The notes under the pieces: generated by a model
Seen by the model: only the letters and a program-made list of their open reading frames with translations
The model's database searches: none
What the model was told of the DNA's origin: nothing
Shown here: in pieces, positions 33,652 through 45,193 of the stretch
Position numbering within the stretch: position 1 is the first letter of the stretch
Layout of the letters: every line of letters begins with the position of its first letter
NCBI GenBank assembly: GCA_000697665.1
Contig: KL197739.1
Coordinates: 184,068-244,676, forward strand
Reading direction: 5' to 3'
Length of the DNA: 60,609 nucleotides
From: Jaapia argillacea MUCL 33604
Lineage: Eukaryota > Basidiomycota > Agaricomycetes > Jaapiales > Jaapiaceae
Position numbers and translations under genes: made by a program

Positions 33652-34421
33652 ATGACACCTCTTGTATCTGCCCTGCTCTTCGTCGGCGTAGTCTACGGCC
33701 AAACATATTGGAATTGCGGTGGTGGTATATGTCCCGCCACTACTGTTGCAGGCGTCAACCTCGGTGTGTTCCAAGTCTTTCCTATATGTGCGGGAGTTGA
33801 CTTCCTTGCTATGTTAAAAGTGACATGCGCTCGAACTTGTCTTGCTACGGCTCCTCTCGCGGCTCTTGAATGCACCTATACAGACTGTGTATGCAATGGC
33901 GCACACTTCCCTCGTGCTGTTCAAGCCATCTACTCTTGTGGAATCGCGTCGTGTACTATCCCTGCTGATGTTGCGAGCGCAACACAAGTTGCCATCTCAT
34001 TTTGTAATGCGTGGACTGCCACTGCGTCACCTGCTGGTATGGATGTCATTGAAATCACCTTGAGAAAGGAAGACCCACCTATCTCTTCTTTCTAGCGACT
34101 TCGATTTTATCCCTGGATACCCCTACGGATTATCCAACTTGTACGTTCTTCCTGGTTCAGCCGGTCCTGCACTTCTCAATCATCGATTGTCTGCAGCACC
34201 TATTTGGACCCCCACTGCATCGTCAGTGTCCGGCCAAACCGGTCATCCAGCCTGTGAGTATTTCGAGGTGTCATATTCCGAGGAACTCATATGTTTCCTC
34301 CCTAGATACCCCAACCAGCGGTAGCCAAGATCAAAGTCTCGGTGGTGGCATTATCTCTACCATTGTTGTTGGAACTCTTTTTGGGACTCTTGTTGCGTCC
34401 GTTGCAGGGCTTCTATACTAG
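33652..34421 (+). CDS. CFEM-domain surface protein 1
   Basis: Five exons (33652-33763, 33821-34036, 34096-34140, 34197-34253, 34306-34421) give 181 residues. Signal peptide MTPLVSALLFVGVVYG, a short variable region with two extra cysteines, then an eight-cysteine CFEM-type domain encoded by one 216 bp exon (VTCARTC, LECTYTDCVC, FPRAVQAIYSCGIASC, VAISFC); the Asp before the CxC pair is the usual haem-contact position in CFEM haemophores. A Ser/Thr/Pro stalk and a hydrophobic tail without charged end (IISTIVVGTLFGTLVASVAG) follow, which suits a GPI-anchor signal. Likely a cell-surface or wall protein, perhaps in haem/iron capture or host contact. First of three tandem paralogues. Confidence 0.82.
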
Positions 34422-34928
34422 TTCAGCTGCGTACAACTTTACAAGACGGTTCTCCCCTGTTCCGCTGCTTTCATCACGGCCATGTCTCTCAGGCAAGGTT
34501 CCCATGTCCGTACCTACGAAAGCCTTCATATCAACCTGAGTAGTGGGTTGCGTGGTTGGCTTTCTCGGTCAACAACATGGAATCACTTTACACACCGTCC
34601 GCCCCTTCGCGGATTTCTGTGGCCCTGGCGCCAACTTCTCGTTTTCCTGACGATATCCACGAGGCAAAAACGGCGACAAATGATATAAGATACCTGATAC
34701 TTACCAATCTTGGTACTTTACAGGCCCTCCAAGACCGACGCCCCTGACGACCCTGAGCGCTTAAGGTTACATACTAACAAGGTTCTCTGCACTGCTCGTT
34801 GTGCCTGCCTTAGCTGGTCTTCTCCGGGTCCTTACCTCTTTGGAATTGATTTAATTACCCTGCGTATGGACGCTCATAGAAAAAGTTCGGAATTTGAAGA
34901 GAGTTGACTACCAGGACCTCTTGCTGAG
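34422..34928. other. spacer between CFEM genes 1 and 2
   Basis: No gene recognised; frames are short. Contains the promoter of CFEM gene 2. Confidence 0.45.
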
Positions 34929-35655
34929 ATGTTGCGCATTGCACTGGTGTTGCCCTTTCTCGCAACGGTCTACAGTCAGTCAAGTTGGGACTCCTTGAAT
35001 GGTCCTGTTGGCACGGTACAGGGCAGCAGCCTCGGTAAGTCATTGATGGTCTTTTCACCAGCGAAACTCATCCAAGGCTAACGCACATTTCACTCCTGCT
35101 CAAGTGAGTTGTGCAAAGACATGTCTTAATTCGGCCCCTATCCAGGCCGTTGGATGTGACGCTACCGATTGTATATGCAATGGGGCTCACTTTCCCCAAG
35201 CAGTCCAAGCCGTCTACTCGTGCGGGTTGGCGTCCTGCACTGGCGCCGCCGATGTAGCGAGCGCAACTCAAATCGCATCCTCGTTCTGTAATTCCTGGAG
35301 CCAAACAGCAGCACCTAGTGGTATATGACTTTCCAGAACCCACGGATGACCCTAACTTGCGAGTTCTTGTAGTGACATCGATTTTGACCTTGTCCTCCAC
35401 AATATATCCGGCTTGTACGTTCTCCACGAAGTACCCACCCTGACTTTTTCAACTCACTACCATCCCACGTCTTATTTTCCGAATAAATAGCTGGCCCTAC
35501 TCGTAAGCTTCGTGTTTCAACGAGTTTCCAGGAGTTCCTCACCGTCTTGCGCAGATGCTCCCAGCAGCAACAGCGCCGGAGGCAGAGGATGCACGATTGG
35601 AGGGATTATGGTTGGAATAATTGCTGCTGTAATGGTTAACCTTGTAGTGTATTAG
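34929..35655 (+). CDS. CFEM-domain surface protein 2
   Basis: Five exons (34929-35034, 35105-35320, 35373-35414, 35491-35502, 35555-35655) give 158 residues. The signal peptide (MLRIALVLPFLATVYSQ) is followed by WDSLNGPVGTVQG, the 216 bp CFEM exon (VSCAKTC, VGCDATDCIC, AHFPQAVQAVYSCGLASC, SFC), a short Ser/Thr stalk partly encoded by a 12 bp exon, and a hydrophobic tail (GGIMVGIIAAVMVNLVVY). The tail fits GPI attachment. Intron positions are those of gene 1, with phase 1 at every junction, so stalk exons can be gained or lost without shifting the frame. Confidence 0.82.
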
Positions 35656-36035
35656 CGAGTAGCACGTGCTTGAGTGATCGCGTTCCTCGACCTGCCTCCA
35701 TGTCCACGACTTGAAGGACAATCTCCACCACTATACTTTCTTTTGCTTGTCCGTCGTTGCTAACACAATATATCTCAGAATAATGGCTGTGCTCCACCCT
35801 TTGATTCAGAGTTTTCGGTAAACGTCCTCCAGCTCTAGCTCCTTGAGGTACGTACCTGAGGATGCTGTGCAACGGCACTAGCACTGTTGCCAGTTTTGAC
35901 GTTTCTCACTAGAGCATAAACGTCCATTCAATCGATGAAACTTTCATACACCGCCACCGGAACCGCAGGCGAACTGCTGTCCAAAGTTCGTCCTTGAGAA
36001 GTGCCAAGCTCACAGGAGACATTATTATCGACACA
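35656..36035. other. spacer between CFEM genes 2 and 3
   Basis: Nothing recognised beyond the presumed promoter of gene 3. Confidence 0.4.
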
Positions 36036-36906
36036 ATGTCCCTCACATTCACCCTGCTCCTTCTATTTCTTGGCGTTGTCGTGGGACAAACTGACTGGTC
36101 AAGCCTCAACGGCCCTGTGGGTACTGTCCAAGGCGCCAACCTAGGTGTGGCATCCTCTGAAAAGTGGTCTCGGGTCTTCCACTGACCCAGATTTTTCCTC
36201 CCCATCACATTCTCTCCGGAAATCAGTGACATGTGCTAAGAACTGTCTCGTTGGAGCACCCCCACAAATTGTTGGATGCTCGACAACAGACTGTATCTGC
36301 AACGGCGCTCACGTTTCTCGGGCGGTTCAGGCCATCTTTTCATGCGCATCCGCGTCCTGCGCAGGTGCAGCGGATGTTGCTAGCGCCACCCAAATTGCTG
36401 TCTCTTACTGCGACACCTGGAGTCAAACGGCACTTCCCGCTTGTATGTGTTCCTTACTAGTCGTACTTTCAGACTCCAGACTCACCATCACCCTGTTCTC
36501 AGTGACCTCAATCCTGTCCTTGTCCTCATTGACATCATCCACTGGGGTGCAAAGTTCCCCAACATCAATCCCTCCCCTAACTTCACCAACCACCCAACCC
36601 ACGACATCTCCATTCTCTCCCCGTACTACTAGTTCCTACCCAACAGATCAGACATCGCAGCAAGCGGCGGAAACTTCTTCAGCTTCGTCCGGCTCTGGTG
36701 TGTAGAAATCTGCTTTGTCACGGCCAGAACTCAGCTGAGCAGCCTCTTCCTCAGCTACGGCTGGTGGTGGGGGGTTAGGTCTTAGCGATCGGATTGCCCT
36801 AGGAACTTCAATCGGCATTGGCATCCCAGGATTAATTCTTACGTTCATCGGCATTCATTGGGCCCGCAAGCAGTATTATCAATCACTGTCAGACAGGAAT
36901 TTTTAG
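36036..36906 (+). CDS. CFEM-domain surface protein 3, with transmembrane tail
   Basis: Four exons (36036-36144, 36227-36442, 36503-36697, 36755-36906) give 223 residues. Signal peptide MSLTFTLLLLFLGVVVGQ, WSSLNGPVGTVQG, the 216 bp CFEM exon (VTCAKNC, VGCSTTDCIC, SRAVQAIFSCASASC, SYC), a long Ser/Thr/Pro stalk (about 70 residues), then IALGTSIGIGIPGLILTFIG followed by a polar tail HWARKQYYQSLSDRNF. The tail makes it a type I membrane protein rather than GPI-anchored, unlike genes 1 and 2. The last intron was placed to end at 36754; an acceptor further on would give a slightly shorter linker. Without that intron the frame stops at 36705. Confidence 0.8.
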
Positions 36907-37090
36907 TCACGACAATTCCCAGTACACTCGATATTAATCGTGCGATACTTGCACAATATACCCATGTCTTCTTATGTGTTCCTGACCAGAATATCATCAT
37001 GAATCAAGGATGCACATTACTATTGGAAATATGGTATTTTAGAGCCACCTCCAAAAGAAGGATGAACATTGAGATGCTCACCAAGTGTGT

Positions 37091-37867
37091 TCATTTCCTC
37101 GCCATCTGAATTATCACGTTTTCCCTTTCAGTTATCCAATCATCCCAGCAGATGGCGAGTATAGCTGTGTCTCGTCCCCTCTGGTTACCTTTCACGTCCC
37201 CTTCCCTAGGCATCAACCCGTTCCCAATCCGTCCTACTGGCATGACCCGATCCCAACGCTTAATCCCTTCCCACTTGAAACCCATCCGCTTCGCAACTTT
37301 CAGGGATGGCTCGTTGCTTGCACTGGCCTGCCACTGACAGCGTCTGAGGCCCAACCCGTCCGGAGACAAGTCCAAGCAGTAGCATTGGAGGAGTCCCACC
37401 GTGTTCGTCGTGACGTGTGTTCGATGGAAGGCCGGAAGGATGATAACGAATCCAATTTCTGCACATAGGTGCTCCGCGGAACTGTTGATTAACGCGACAA
37501 TGCCGGCCAAGGTGCCATCAGGGCTACTGGTAGGATCCTCTGCGATTTGAGTCTTGTCGAAGACGGCGAACAGTAACTCGCCTATCCCTGGCTGAAGGCG
37601 AGACTCGAAAAGGTCGCTGGCAAGTTCTTCGGCGGAATCGTAAGGTCCGGCAGGAATGTGGTTGTATAGTTCGGGATGCAGCTTCGACCCTTCGTAGAAG
37701 GGCTTTGCATGGAGAGCAGGCTGCAACCGAGAAGTTGTTAATTAGGTCTTCCTGCAACACCAGGAGACGCGTCTCACCATAAATGGTGTCAGCTTCAGGC
37801 GCTCATTCTCGATGTCACGAACGGGGAAGCAGAAGTTGGGATCGTACTCCTTTCCAATAATCTCCAT
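37091..37867 (-). CDS. GNAT-family N-acetyltransferase
   Basis: Exons 37778-37867 and 37091-37720 give 239 residues. FCFPVRDIENERLKLTPFMP at the start and FHRTHVTTNTVGLLQCYCLD, GLGLRRCQWQASASNEPSLK with VAKRMGFKWEGIKRWDRVMP are the RimJ/RimL-like GNAT pattern found in many fungal genomes. The acetyl-CoA loop lies in the GLGLRR region. It transfers acetyl groups from acetyl-CoA to an amine; the substrate is unknown and such proteins are often secondary-metabolite or stress related. Divergent intergenic space of 184 bp separates it from the CFEM gene end. Confidence 0.88.
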
Positions 37868-38246
37868 TTTGTGTTGGGCAAAACATTCATCTACATTCAC
37901 TGAGATATATACGGGCGACTTCGAGTCATTTGGATTCAGGGATAATGCGAAGCGAGGTCACATTGGGCTCCAGCCTCGAGAGCAATCTCACTAATGCCAA
38001 TCAAAACTGACCTGAGTTCAGCGGAAGAAGCATTCCGACGGAGGGAGCTCCGGTCCTTCAAGTCATACGGAATCACTTTTTTTGGCGAAGGCGGATGCAG
38101 TCACGGTTATACTCTGTAAGTGGGCATGGAGTTACCACGTTCATCATACAACCTTGCGATTTCCTACTCGTCATATACAGTACATTGTTCATACGGGAGA
38201 GGCCGTTTGAGACCGATGGTATAACATTGAAGAACACCTTAGTCTT
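37868..38246. other. gap
   Basis: Promoter of the GNAT gene and 3' side of the peroxiredoxin gene; nothing nameable. Confidence 0.4.
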
Positions 38247-39038
38247 CTAGAGCTGCGCCAATATCACGTCGGCTGCGGTCGTGGTGAGTGCACCTAGTAA
38301 ACCATCTGTGAGCTGATTGTCTCTGCGATGCCTGGATCACCTACCCGGGTCCTGCTCCACAGTCAAGGATACCACCTTTTCTCCCTCGGTGACCAACACG
38401 TATCGCTAAACAGGTAGTATGAATATTAACGAACAAACAACCTGGAAGGATTGCCCACCTTCGAGCGAGGGGAGCCCAGCAATCCAGACGCGTCGAATAT
38501 GAGGCCCACTTTGGAAGTGAAAATTCCCTGGTCGTCGGCGATGAACTTGACGGCTGTGGAACATTCAGATCCAACTCTAGGTAGTGGCTAAGATTTACTC
38601 ACGAGTTCCCCCGCTTGCCAGGTTGTCCTTCCACGCCCTACAGAATCATCAGGAAGGAAACATGGCGGGACAATGGCCTAAATACTTCATCACAAAGGCA
38701 TCGTTGACGGCCACGACGTATATCTCGTTGATTCCTCTGGCTTGGAATTGATCATATTTCTGGATGTATCCAGGGATCTGATTGCTGCAAGTTCCTGAGA
38801 AGGCGCCCGGCACGCCGACCTGCGATAATGTTCTGTCGTCTGGTTGGATCTTATGGGAGGGGGGACGTACGATGATGTTCTTGCCAGTGAGTTTCAAAGG
38901 GAAGGTCTTTACAGGTTCACCTGATTCCTTGACAGATACGACGGGGACGACATCTCCTGGAGCAATCTGAGCCGCGGCCAAGGCAGAGGCAGCAGCGGAG
39001 TGAAGAGCTTGGGCAGCGCCAGTTATGATTGAGGTCAT
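38247..39038 (-). CDS. Prx5/Ahp1-type peroxiredoxin
   Basis: Six exons (38871-39038, 38686-38819, 38603-38637, 38459-38553, 38345-38405, 38247-38293) give 179 residues. The peroxidatic cysteine is Cys67 in VPGAFSGTCSNQIPGY (family consensus PGAFTPTCS, so one Thr is Ser and Pro is Gly here). VYVVAVNDAFVMKAWK-like sequence, GLLGSPRSKRYVLVTEGEKV and TVEQDP confirm Prx5. It reduces peroxides with thioredoxin or glutathione. The Ala-rich N-terminus (about residues 7-23) is not a clear mitochondrial leader, so location is open. Confidence 0.93.
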
Positions 39039-39305
39039 GATGGTACAGGTCAAGTTTATCGATAAGGGAAGAAGTTCAGCCAAGGGTGGGATGAATCGTC
39101 CGGTTGGGTATGTTGACTGCCATTCGCAAGACAGTTCCTCCACGATGACGTCACGCGATCACCAGGCCTTCCTCGCAAAAACATCAGAAAGAGTTAGAGA
39201 AAATACAAGATCGCTACGGTACAGGAATAAAGCTCACTATAGACACCCACACTGTCAATAACTGCAGTCAATAACAATATCATCAAGTCTTTCCCCTCAG
39301 GCACC

Positions 39306-40598
39306 TTACGACCTAGAAATATTCTGGTATTGAAGGCTAGAGCTTTCATACTCTGCTTGGAATATTCGACTACGCTCCTTTACCATAAACCTGAAGGTCG
39401 GGACTGTATCAGCAACGCAGTCATATCGGAACCTGCTGGCTACATACTGGAGTAACTCATTGACATAGTCTCGCACGATTCCCACAGACTCGGGGTCCAT
39501 CGTTGACGTCGCTACCATTTGGGGCATCAAGACTATCCCGAAGCATTCGTTAGATGGGTGGAATCTAGGGAGAACCTCAAGACGTACCCAACATTCGGAG
39601 GAGATGTTCGGCCCCGTAAACAGCGCTCATATCCTTCTCCTGTCCAACTTGCACTGTCGGACCCGTCACATACCTCCTACGAATTTCAGCATACTGAGGC
39701 CTTTCGAATCTGTACAGTAGTTGTGACCCCAGCGAACGATCAAAGTACACTTGAAGACCTGATATAATCAGAGGTAAGACTGCTGCAGGATCCCTGAGGC
39801 TGTAAATAAGGAAATGATGAGTTGCCGTCAACAAAGGTGCATATGGCTGATGGGCGCACTTGTTTGATCCTTTCGGGAGAGCTTCCACATAATCCTTGAA
39901 CTCCTGTAACAGTTCGACAACATTGGGGCTGCGAGGGAGGGTGACAAGCTAAGGAGCAAATGAGGATGGTCCCGAAAGCAGCCACGAACGAGCAAACCTG
40001 GTTGTTTTTCGTCACACACTCCCAGTCGTCAACTAGGACCACCTTCAAAGGCTCCGGCACATTCAGTTTCATCTCAGGCTTCTTGCTGCCTTCATCCTAG
40101 ACGTTAGACATCTATGAGTAAACTGCCGCATATGATCAGTTACAGAACAGACCTCTTCGCGACCGCGTTTCGTCCCCCGCGTTCCGCCCTCCTTCCTCGC
40201 AGCGCCACTTCTCGAGCCATCCTTCGCGGAGTGAGACTTGTTCGCCCGTGACGACGACGACCCCTGAGCAGCATTGGCTTGCTGCTTCAACTCTTTCTGC
40301 AACACCAAGTTCCCCTCGTTGAATTTGAGCAAACGGTTCGCTGGAACCCATTCGTCCCATCTGAGTAAATTAGTTGACAATCAAACGTTCAATGAGAGCT
40401 GTTGGAACGAATGGAATGGTACGGGGAGGGAACTTACGTTTGTTTCCATCCCTTGTAATGGACGAAAAAATGAGGGCCAACAGTGCCCGACAGAGTGGAA
40501 GTTTCATCCCAGTCGGCCGTTTTCAAGACTTTCGCCTCGTAAATGAGAGGGCCGTGATAGCATAGCACTTTTTCGTTGGGGGCATAAGTTCCCGACAT
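39306..40598 (-). CDS. eaf3: MRG15/Eaf3 chromodomain protein
   Basis: Seven exons (40438-40598, 40153-40360, 39998-40096, 39860-39948, 39588-39799, 39448-39532, 39306-39390) give 312 residues. The N-terminal chromodomain (APNEKVLCYHGPLIYEAKVL, FFVHYKGWKQTWDEWVPANR) is followed by a basic linker (KRGREE) and the MRG domain (PEPLKVVLVDDWECVTKNN, LQVYFDRSLGSQLLYRFERP, YGAEHLLRML), ending SSLQYQNISRS. It is a subunit of NuA4 acetyltransferase and Rpd3S deacetylase and reads H3K36 methylation. One 60 bp intron in the MRG domain is in frame and would otherwise add residues. Confidence 0.94.
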
Positions 40599-41350
40599 GA
40601 AAGTACAGAATCCTGAAGCTTGAAGGTCGACAATGGTCACTAGCCAACTAGTGTGGTAGTCGGGAAATTGAAGACGGAGGTTGACGCGCCACATCTTCCG
40701 AAGTCCCCCTCAAACAAAACTTGGGCAAGCATATTTGGCGAGATCAAAAATAGCAATTTACATAGCATACACACACATAACAAGACAGCAGAATTGCATT
40801 CCGATAACAACTGAAGCAACTACTCTAACACGATCCAGCAAAAAAAGTCCTTCGAAGCAACCCAGCAGTGCGACCATTATTGGTGTGTCATCCGTCACTA
40901 CCAAGAAGAGCGCCCAGCTTTAACCGCTGCCTTTTTATCATCAGTCGTCAAGATCATGACACAAGGGCTCGAAAGACCTGCGCCTTCCAAGTGTGCATGA
41001 CGCTACAAAATATGTTAGAAATGGGAGGTGATGATACTGCACAGATGGACTCACGTCGTGTAGAACATGAACGAGCAGTTGAACCCGTGGATGTGCCACC
41101 ATCCCTCGTACAATGTAACACTAGAACGCCCCGGAGGGCAAGAGCTTCGACGGCAATGGAGTGTGGGATGACGCAAACAATGCGGAAGAATCCCCCACAA
41201 ACCGTCGAAGAAGGAGAAACCCAACACATGGGGCACACACTCAACACCGGGCCCGACGACCCATCAGACTAGCAGATAAGATCAATAAGGTGATGACGAT
41301 CCATTAACGGAACGAGTACTTACGTCCTGAAGTGCACCCCGACCACACCA
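40599..41350. other. gap with a possible ceramidase-like relic
   Basis: Between MRG15 and CK1. On the minus strand at about 41050-41240 a frame reads EGWWHIHGFN followed by a GTGAGT donor; EGHGWWHI is a hallmark near the end of alkaline ceramidases. No upstream part of that family is found and the hydrophobic context is spread over different frames, so it is at best a fragment. Confidence 0.25.
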
Positions 41351-42604
41351 CTAACACGATCGGGCACGTGTCCGGCGTGCGTTACACGCTTCGCAAAATC
41401 GTCTCTTGTGCTTCTGCTTTCCAATGGTCCAATCATACACGAAATCATACTCGATGTCTTGCTTCTTCGCCAAACCGCGGAACAGCTCTCGCAGTCCGTC
41501 ATAGTCGGGAAGATCATCAAATTCGAGACCTCGAACATATTTGTAGAAAATGTCAAATTCGGAGGGGAGTCCGACGGTGAGGAGTGACTCGCATTCGACC
41601 TTCTTGTCACGGATGACATTCCAGGTTTCTGCAGTCGTCTCGCCTTTCAACTTCCGCCAAGGCAAGGAGCCGCGTAGGAAATAGATAAGCATGTATGCGA
41701 TGGACTCGAGATCGTCTCGACGAGCCGATTCTGGTGCAGTGTCAGGGATCGGGATACTGGAAGGAAGAGAAGGACGTACCAACTCCGTGGTGAGTGTTTA
41801 TGGAAGCGAATAACGACGTGCCGACGCCATGGTGCTCGTCCTGCTTGTACGGTATGTGATGTGTTGTGCGTGGGTCACGATACTTCTTGGCAAGACCGAA
41901 ATCGATGACATTGACCAGATGGGAGGAATTGTTGGTTCCCATGACAAAGTTGGCGGGTTTGATATCGCGGTGCACAAGGTCACGGGAGTGAAGGAATTCC
42001 ACCCGAGATAGCTGGAAAAATGTAATGAGCATCATGAACACAGGTAGCAATTCTCATCGAAGGCCATTAGGCGCCGAGGAGTTGATAATAGGGGGCTTGG
42101 TACTGAGAGCCGAGCAACGCCACACAACCCGTCCAAACCCCAATTACGCGTAACAACGGTATCACGGATGCGTCTCACAATGAATTTGGCGGAAACAGCA
42201 AAATGGTGCTCACCAACTGATCAGCAAGGAGTAAGACGGTTTTCAGGGAGAAATGACGGTTGCACATTTTGAAGAGATCCTCCAGAGAGGGACCAAGTAG
42301 ATCGATGACCATGACATTGTAGTTTCCTTGCTTTCCCGACCAAAGTATCCAAGGAACTCCAGGGGATCCAACTAGAGTCTTGTAGATTTTCGATTCTTGC
42401 TTGAGCAAGCTGTGTTTGGCGGCAGGCTCCACTTTGATGGCAACCTCCTTGCCAGCGATAGTGTGTACACCCAGAAACACGGTACCTGGGGGAAAATGCG
42501 CGAGTCAAAAGCTAGCGACGCGTTGCAATGGAGAGCCACCGACCACAACCGCCAATTGCGATTTCTTCCTCGAGCTTGTACTTGCCAGCGAAGGTATAAC
42601 TCAT
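41351..42604 (-). CDS. divergent casein kinase 1
   Basis: Four exons (42544-42604, 42214-42485, 41780-42011, 41351-41730) give 314 residues. CK1 features: [92 protein letters not shown]-like region. Departures from the usual family are the glycine loop (IAIGGCGTVFLG instead of GxGSFGxIYLG) and GTSLFASI where CK1s have GTARYASI. The protein stops soon after the kinase ([17 protein letters not shown]), without the long tail of Hrr25 or Yck types. Catalytic Lys, HRD and DFG are intact, so activity is possible. It is likely a lineage paralogue rather than the housekeeping CK1. Confidence 0.9.
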
Positions 42605-43109
42605 GATATCTACGGAAACGAAGGAAAAATACAGAAAATAGAGAGATGGGCGCCAGGGAGGGCGAGGATGGAGGGAAGAGGGAAAGAGAGACGACGACGA
42701 GGGGACTGGTGGCAATATCCAAAGTCAGGGGGAAATCGGAGAGTAGACCTGATTGGACTCCTCAAGTTGAAACAACCGGCCATTATGTCACTCCTGCTTA
42801 TGTAATCACAACCTCCGTCACACTAGCCCCATCGGTGTCACGCTCCTCGGTTCCTCCCTGTTGCCGGGTCCATTCCTCGCTGCCACGGTTTCGAGAATCA
42901 AACAGGTTCCATTTCTCCTGGTGTTAAGATACATCCGATCCGCGATACAGTCGTGATAGTGTACAGCCCACAAATTCAAGAAAGAGGTCCATGATAGAAA
43001 TCGGTGTGTGGTAGAGAAGGCAGGTCGTAACGGTCAGCAGGGAGAGGGGAACGTAAGGCTGGGATATTTGTAAGGCACGCAGAGTGTTCCGCTCTAAATT
43101 TGCAGGAAA
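42605..43109. other. CK1 upstream region
   Basis: No coding sequence recognised. Confidence 0.4.
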
Positions 43110-43445
43110 TCATCTTCCCAGTCTCGTCATCTCTGAGGTGCCCCCACCACCTGGTCAAAAAACGGGGTAACGAAGACTCCGGAAGAACTAACCAGCGTTG
43201 AACCATTTTCTATGTCTTTTTTCCAGAGCGTGTAGATTCTTCCGTAAGCCCTTCAGATAGCGATCGACTTCCTCCAAAAAGGCGTCGAGGGAATCAGAAG
43301 AGGACGAATCCGAGACCGGGCGGACCCTTCGCTGGATGGATTTGAAACGCTCGTCGCGCTTCCGTTCTTCCTCGAGTTCTTGCAGAACTACGGAGAATGG
43401 CCTGTGGTGTACGTCCCACCACAATGCCAGTGGGGGCGAATTCAT
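43110..43445 (-). CDS. small hypothetical protein, charged/coiled
   Basis: From the ATG at 43445 the frame MNSPPLALWWDVHHRPFSVV runs through a strongly charged, probably helical stretch (LQELEEERKRDERFKSIQRR, then a Ser/Asp-rich loop and FLEEVDRYLKGLRKNLHALE). Spliced (43193-43445 + 43110-43150) it has 97 residues; unspliced it stops at 43188 with 85. No family recognised. The predicted coiled coil suggests protein-protein contacts only. Confidence 0.45.
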
Positions 43446-44122
43446 TGGGGTAACGTTGATGATAGCAAGTTTGGGTCGTCGTAAATGTGTATTCGTGACT
43501 GACTGCGACGAATGTAACTAACAGTCGCGACGTGATAAAATGGTGTACATACGTGAAAGATCAAAGGCAAGGGGGTTCAAGTATGTGATGCAAAGCAAGC
43601 AAGAGTAGAAATACAAAAACTCTTTGAAAGGCGCTCATGGGGTGATGGCATGAGGCGAATGTGTGAAAACAACCTGAAAAAAGAATAATGCAATTAGTTC
43701 ATGCGGCAAAGACGGCGATGGAGATTAAAGGGAAGAATCAGGACCCCCAAGCGTATAATAAGGAGGTCTGGGATTTTGTCTTCAAAGGCCTTTGAAAAGC
43801 TCGAGACTGGTGCACAGCAAACGCTCATCACAGAAACGGATAGGTAAGAAAGCTTTTACTCACAGAGATGATGACTATTAGGCGGATAGTATCGTTAGCG
43901 ACATAGGCAGGTCCAGCGGTGAACACAGTCGAAGAACTGCAACACGTTGAACAAGAAAAAAAACGAGGTTGGCTATATATATATATATATGGATGACTAA
44001 GCAGAACCCACGGTGATATTGTACGATTGTTGAGTTGCTGAGCTACTGCGAGGGGGCAGACGCACTTCGTTCGGCAAACGGGGATGGCACGGGGGTAATG
44101 ATAGGGTATGTACGACATGATA
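43446..44122. other. gap with TA microsatellite
   Basis: Three-prime region of the p24 gene. A run of alternating T and A (about 17 bp) lies at 43974-43990. Nothing else recognised. Confidence 0.5.
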
Positions 44123-45025
44123 TTATACTTTGTATCGACGACCAGTCTTTGTGAAGAATGTCTGCAGGACGTAGACTTGGAATCTGCATGGAATGATGAG
44201 CCACTAGACAAGGGGCGAGATAAGGTGACACGCACACGGCCATACCGATGATGCCCAAGCTCTCGAGAACAGCATACCAGAACAGACGGCTATGGACAAA
44301 GTTAGTCCACCAGTTTGGTTCATTCCGAGGGTCAAACGCTTACTTTTGGGTGGATTTAACGATGAAGAAGCCTCTTGTCTCTCGAGTATGGAAACTGTTG
44401 GGGAGAATGAAAGTGTGCTACAGAGCGAATGAATGACAACGCACTATTTCTGGGTCCTCTTGATATTCATCAACAGCCCATTTAATCTGAATATGCTCTC
44501 CTCCAAAGCACTCGTATGCTCCGAGATCTGACCAGGCTTTGCTGGAGCTTCTCGTCGAGGCTCACTCTCCACCATGATATCAAAGTCAATGAGTTTCTCC
44601 GTCAACGTCGACATGTCATTCTCAAAACAGAAGGAGTATTCTCCGACGGTGTTGGCGGTGAACACGTAGTCTCCTTCGCGCTCACGAGAACCATCGAGAA
44701 GGACCTTCTCGTTAGGGTCCTTCACTTCGTAGTCGATATCGAAGGAGCCTCCGGATTGGACCTAGGATTCGCGTCAGTTACGCAATTCGGGAGGCAGCAG
44801 TGAGCTACACGGACTGCAAAGTAGAACTGCACAGAAGGATCAGCGGTGTTTGACCACAAAACCAAGGTACGCGCTCACACCGATCTTCTCTCCAGCCTTG
44901 TCAACGTCAGCGTAGAAGCATAGACGCTCGTTGGCGGCGATTGCTGTTGTCAAGGCCGAGCACCATCCCGTGGTTGAGAGGAAGAATACTGCGAATAACG
45001 AAGATAGGAACCAGTAAGACTGCAT
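44123..45025 (-). CDS. p24-family cargo receptor (emp24/gp25L)
   Basis: Six exons (44879-45025, 44815-44826, 44445-44761, 44344-44394, 44236-44289, 44123-44183) give 213 residues; exon 2 is 12 bp (FYFA). Signal peptide, GOLD domain with the conserved cysteine pair (RLCFYADV and YSFCFEN), a coiled region (SALEESIFRLNGLLMNIKRT, then TRETRGFFIVKSTQNR), a membrane span (WYAVLESLGIIGMAVFQVYV) and a short tail LQTFFTKTGRRYKV with the FF motif used for COPII export. It cycles between ER and Golgi as part of p24 complexes. Splice sites were fixed by the family's YFRTR..NR..F pattern. Confidence 0.9.
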
Positions 45026-45193
45026 GGCACGGTGCTAGCGACGCCGTCAAGACGTGGAAGTTGAAAACCGAAATTCAAGAATGGACTTGTCACCAACATT
45101 TGTCACACTCTACAGCAACTTTCCCTCCTGCCTCCATCACCCTCGCGTACAATCCTCGTTCCCTTACTGTGATTTTCGCGTTGTTCATCTTCA

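Noticed and set aside
41220-41330. Pmp3-type proteolipid gene on the minus strand
   Set aside because: Hydrophobic reading without the PPxxV..RG motif spacing of the family; frame shifts are needed to make it fit.
43828-44258. Minus-strand frames of 135 and 71 codons downstream of p24
   Set aside because: They cover the last p24 exons in the wrong frame and the TA microsatellite; the p24 frame accounts for the coding signal.
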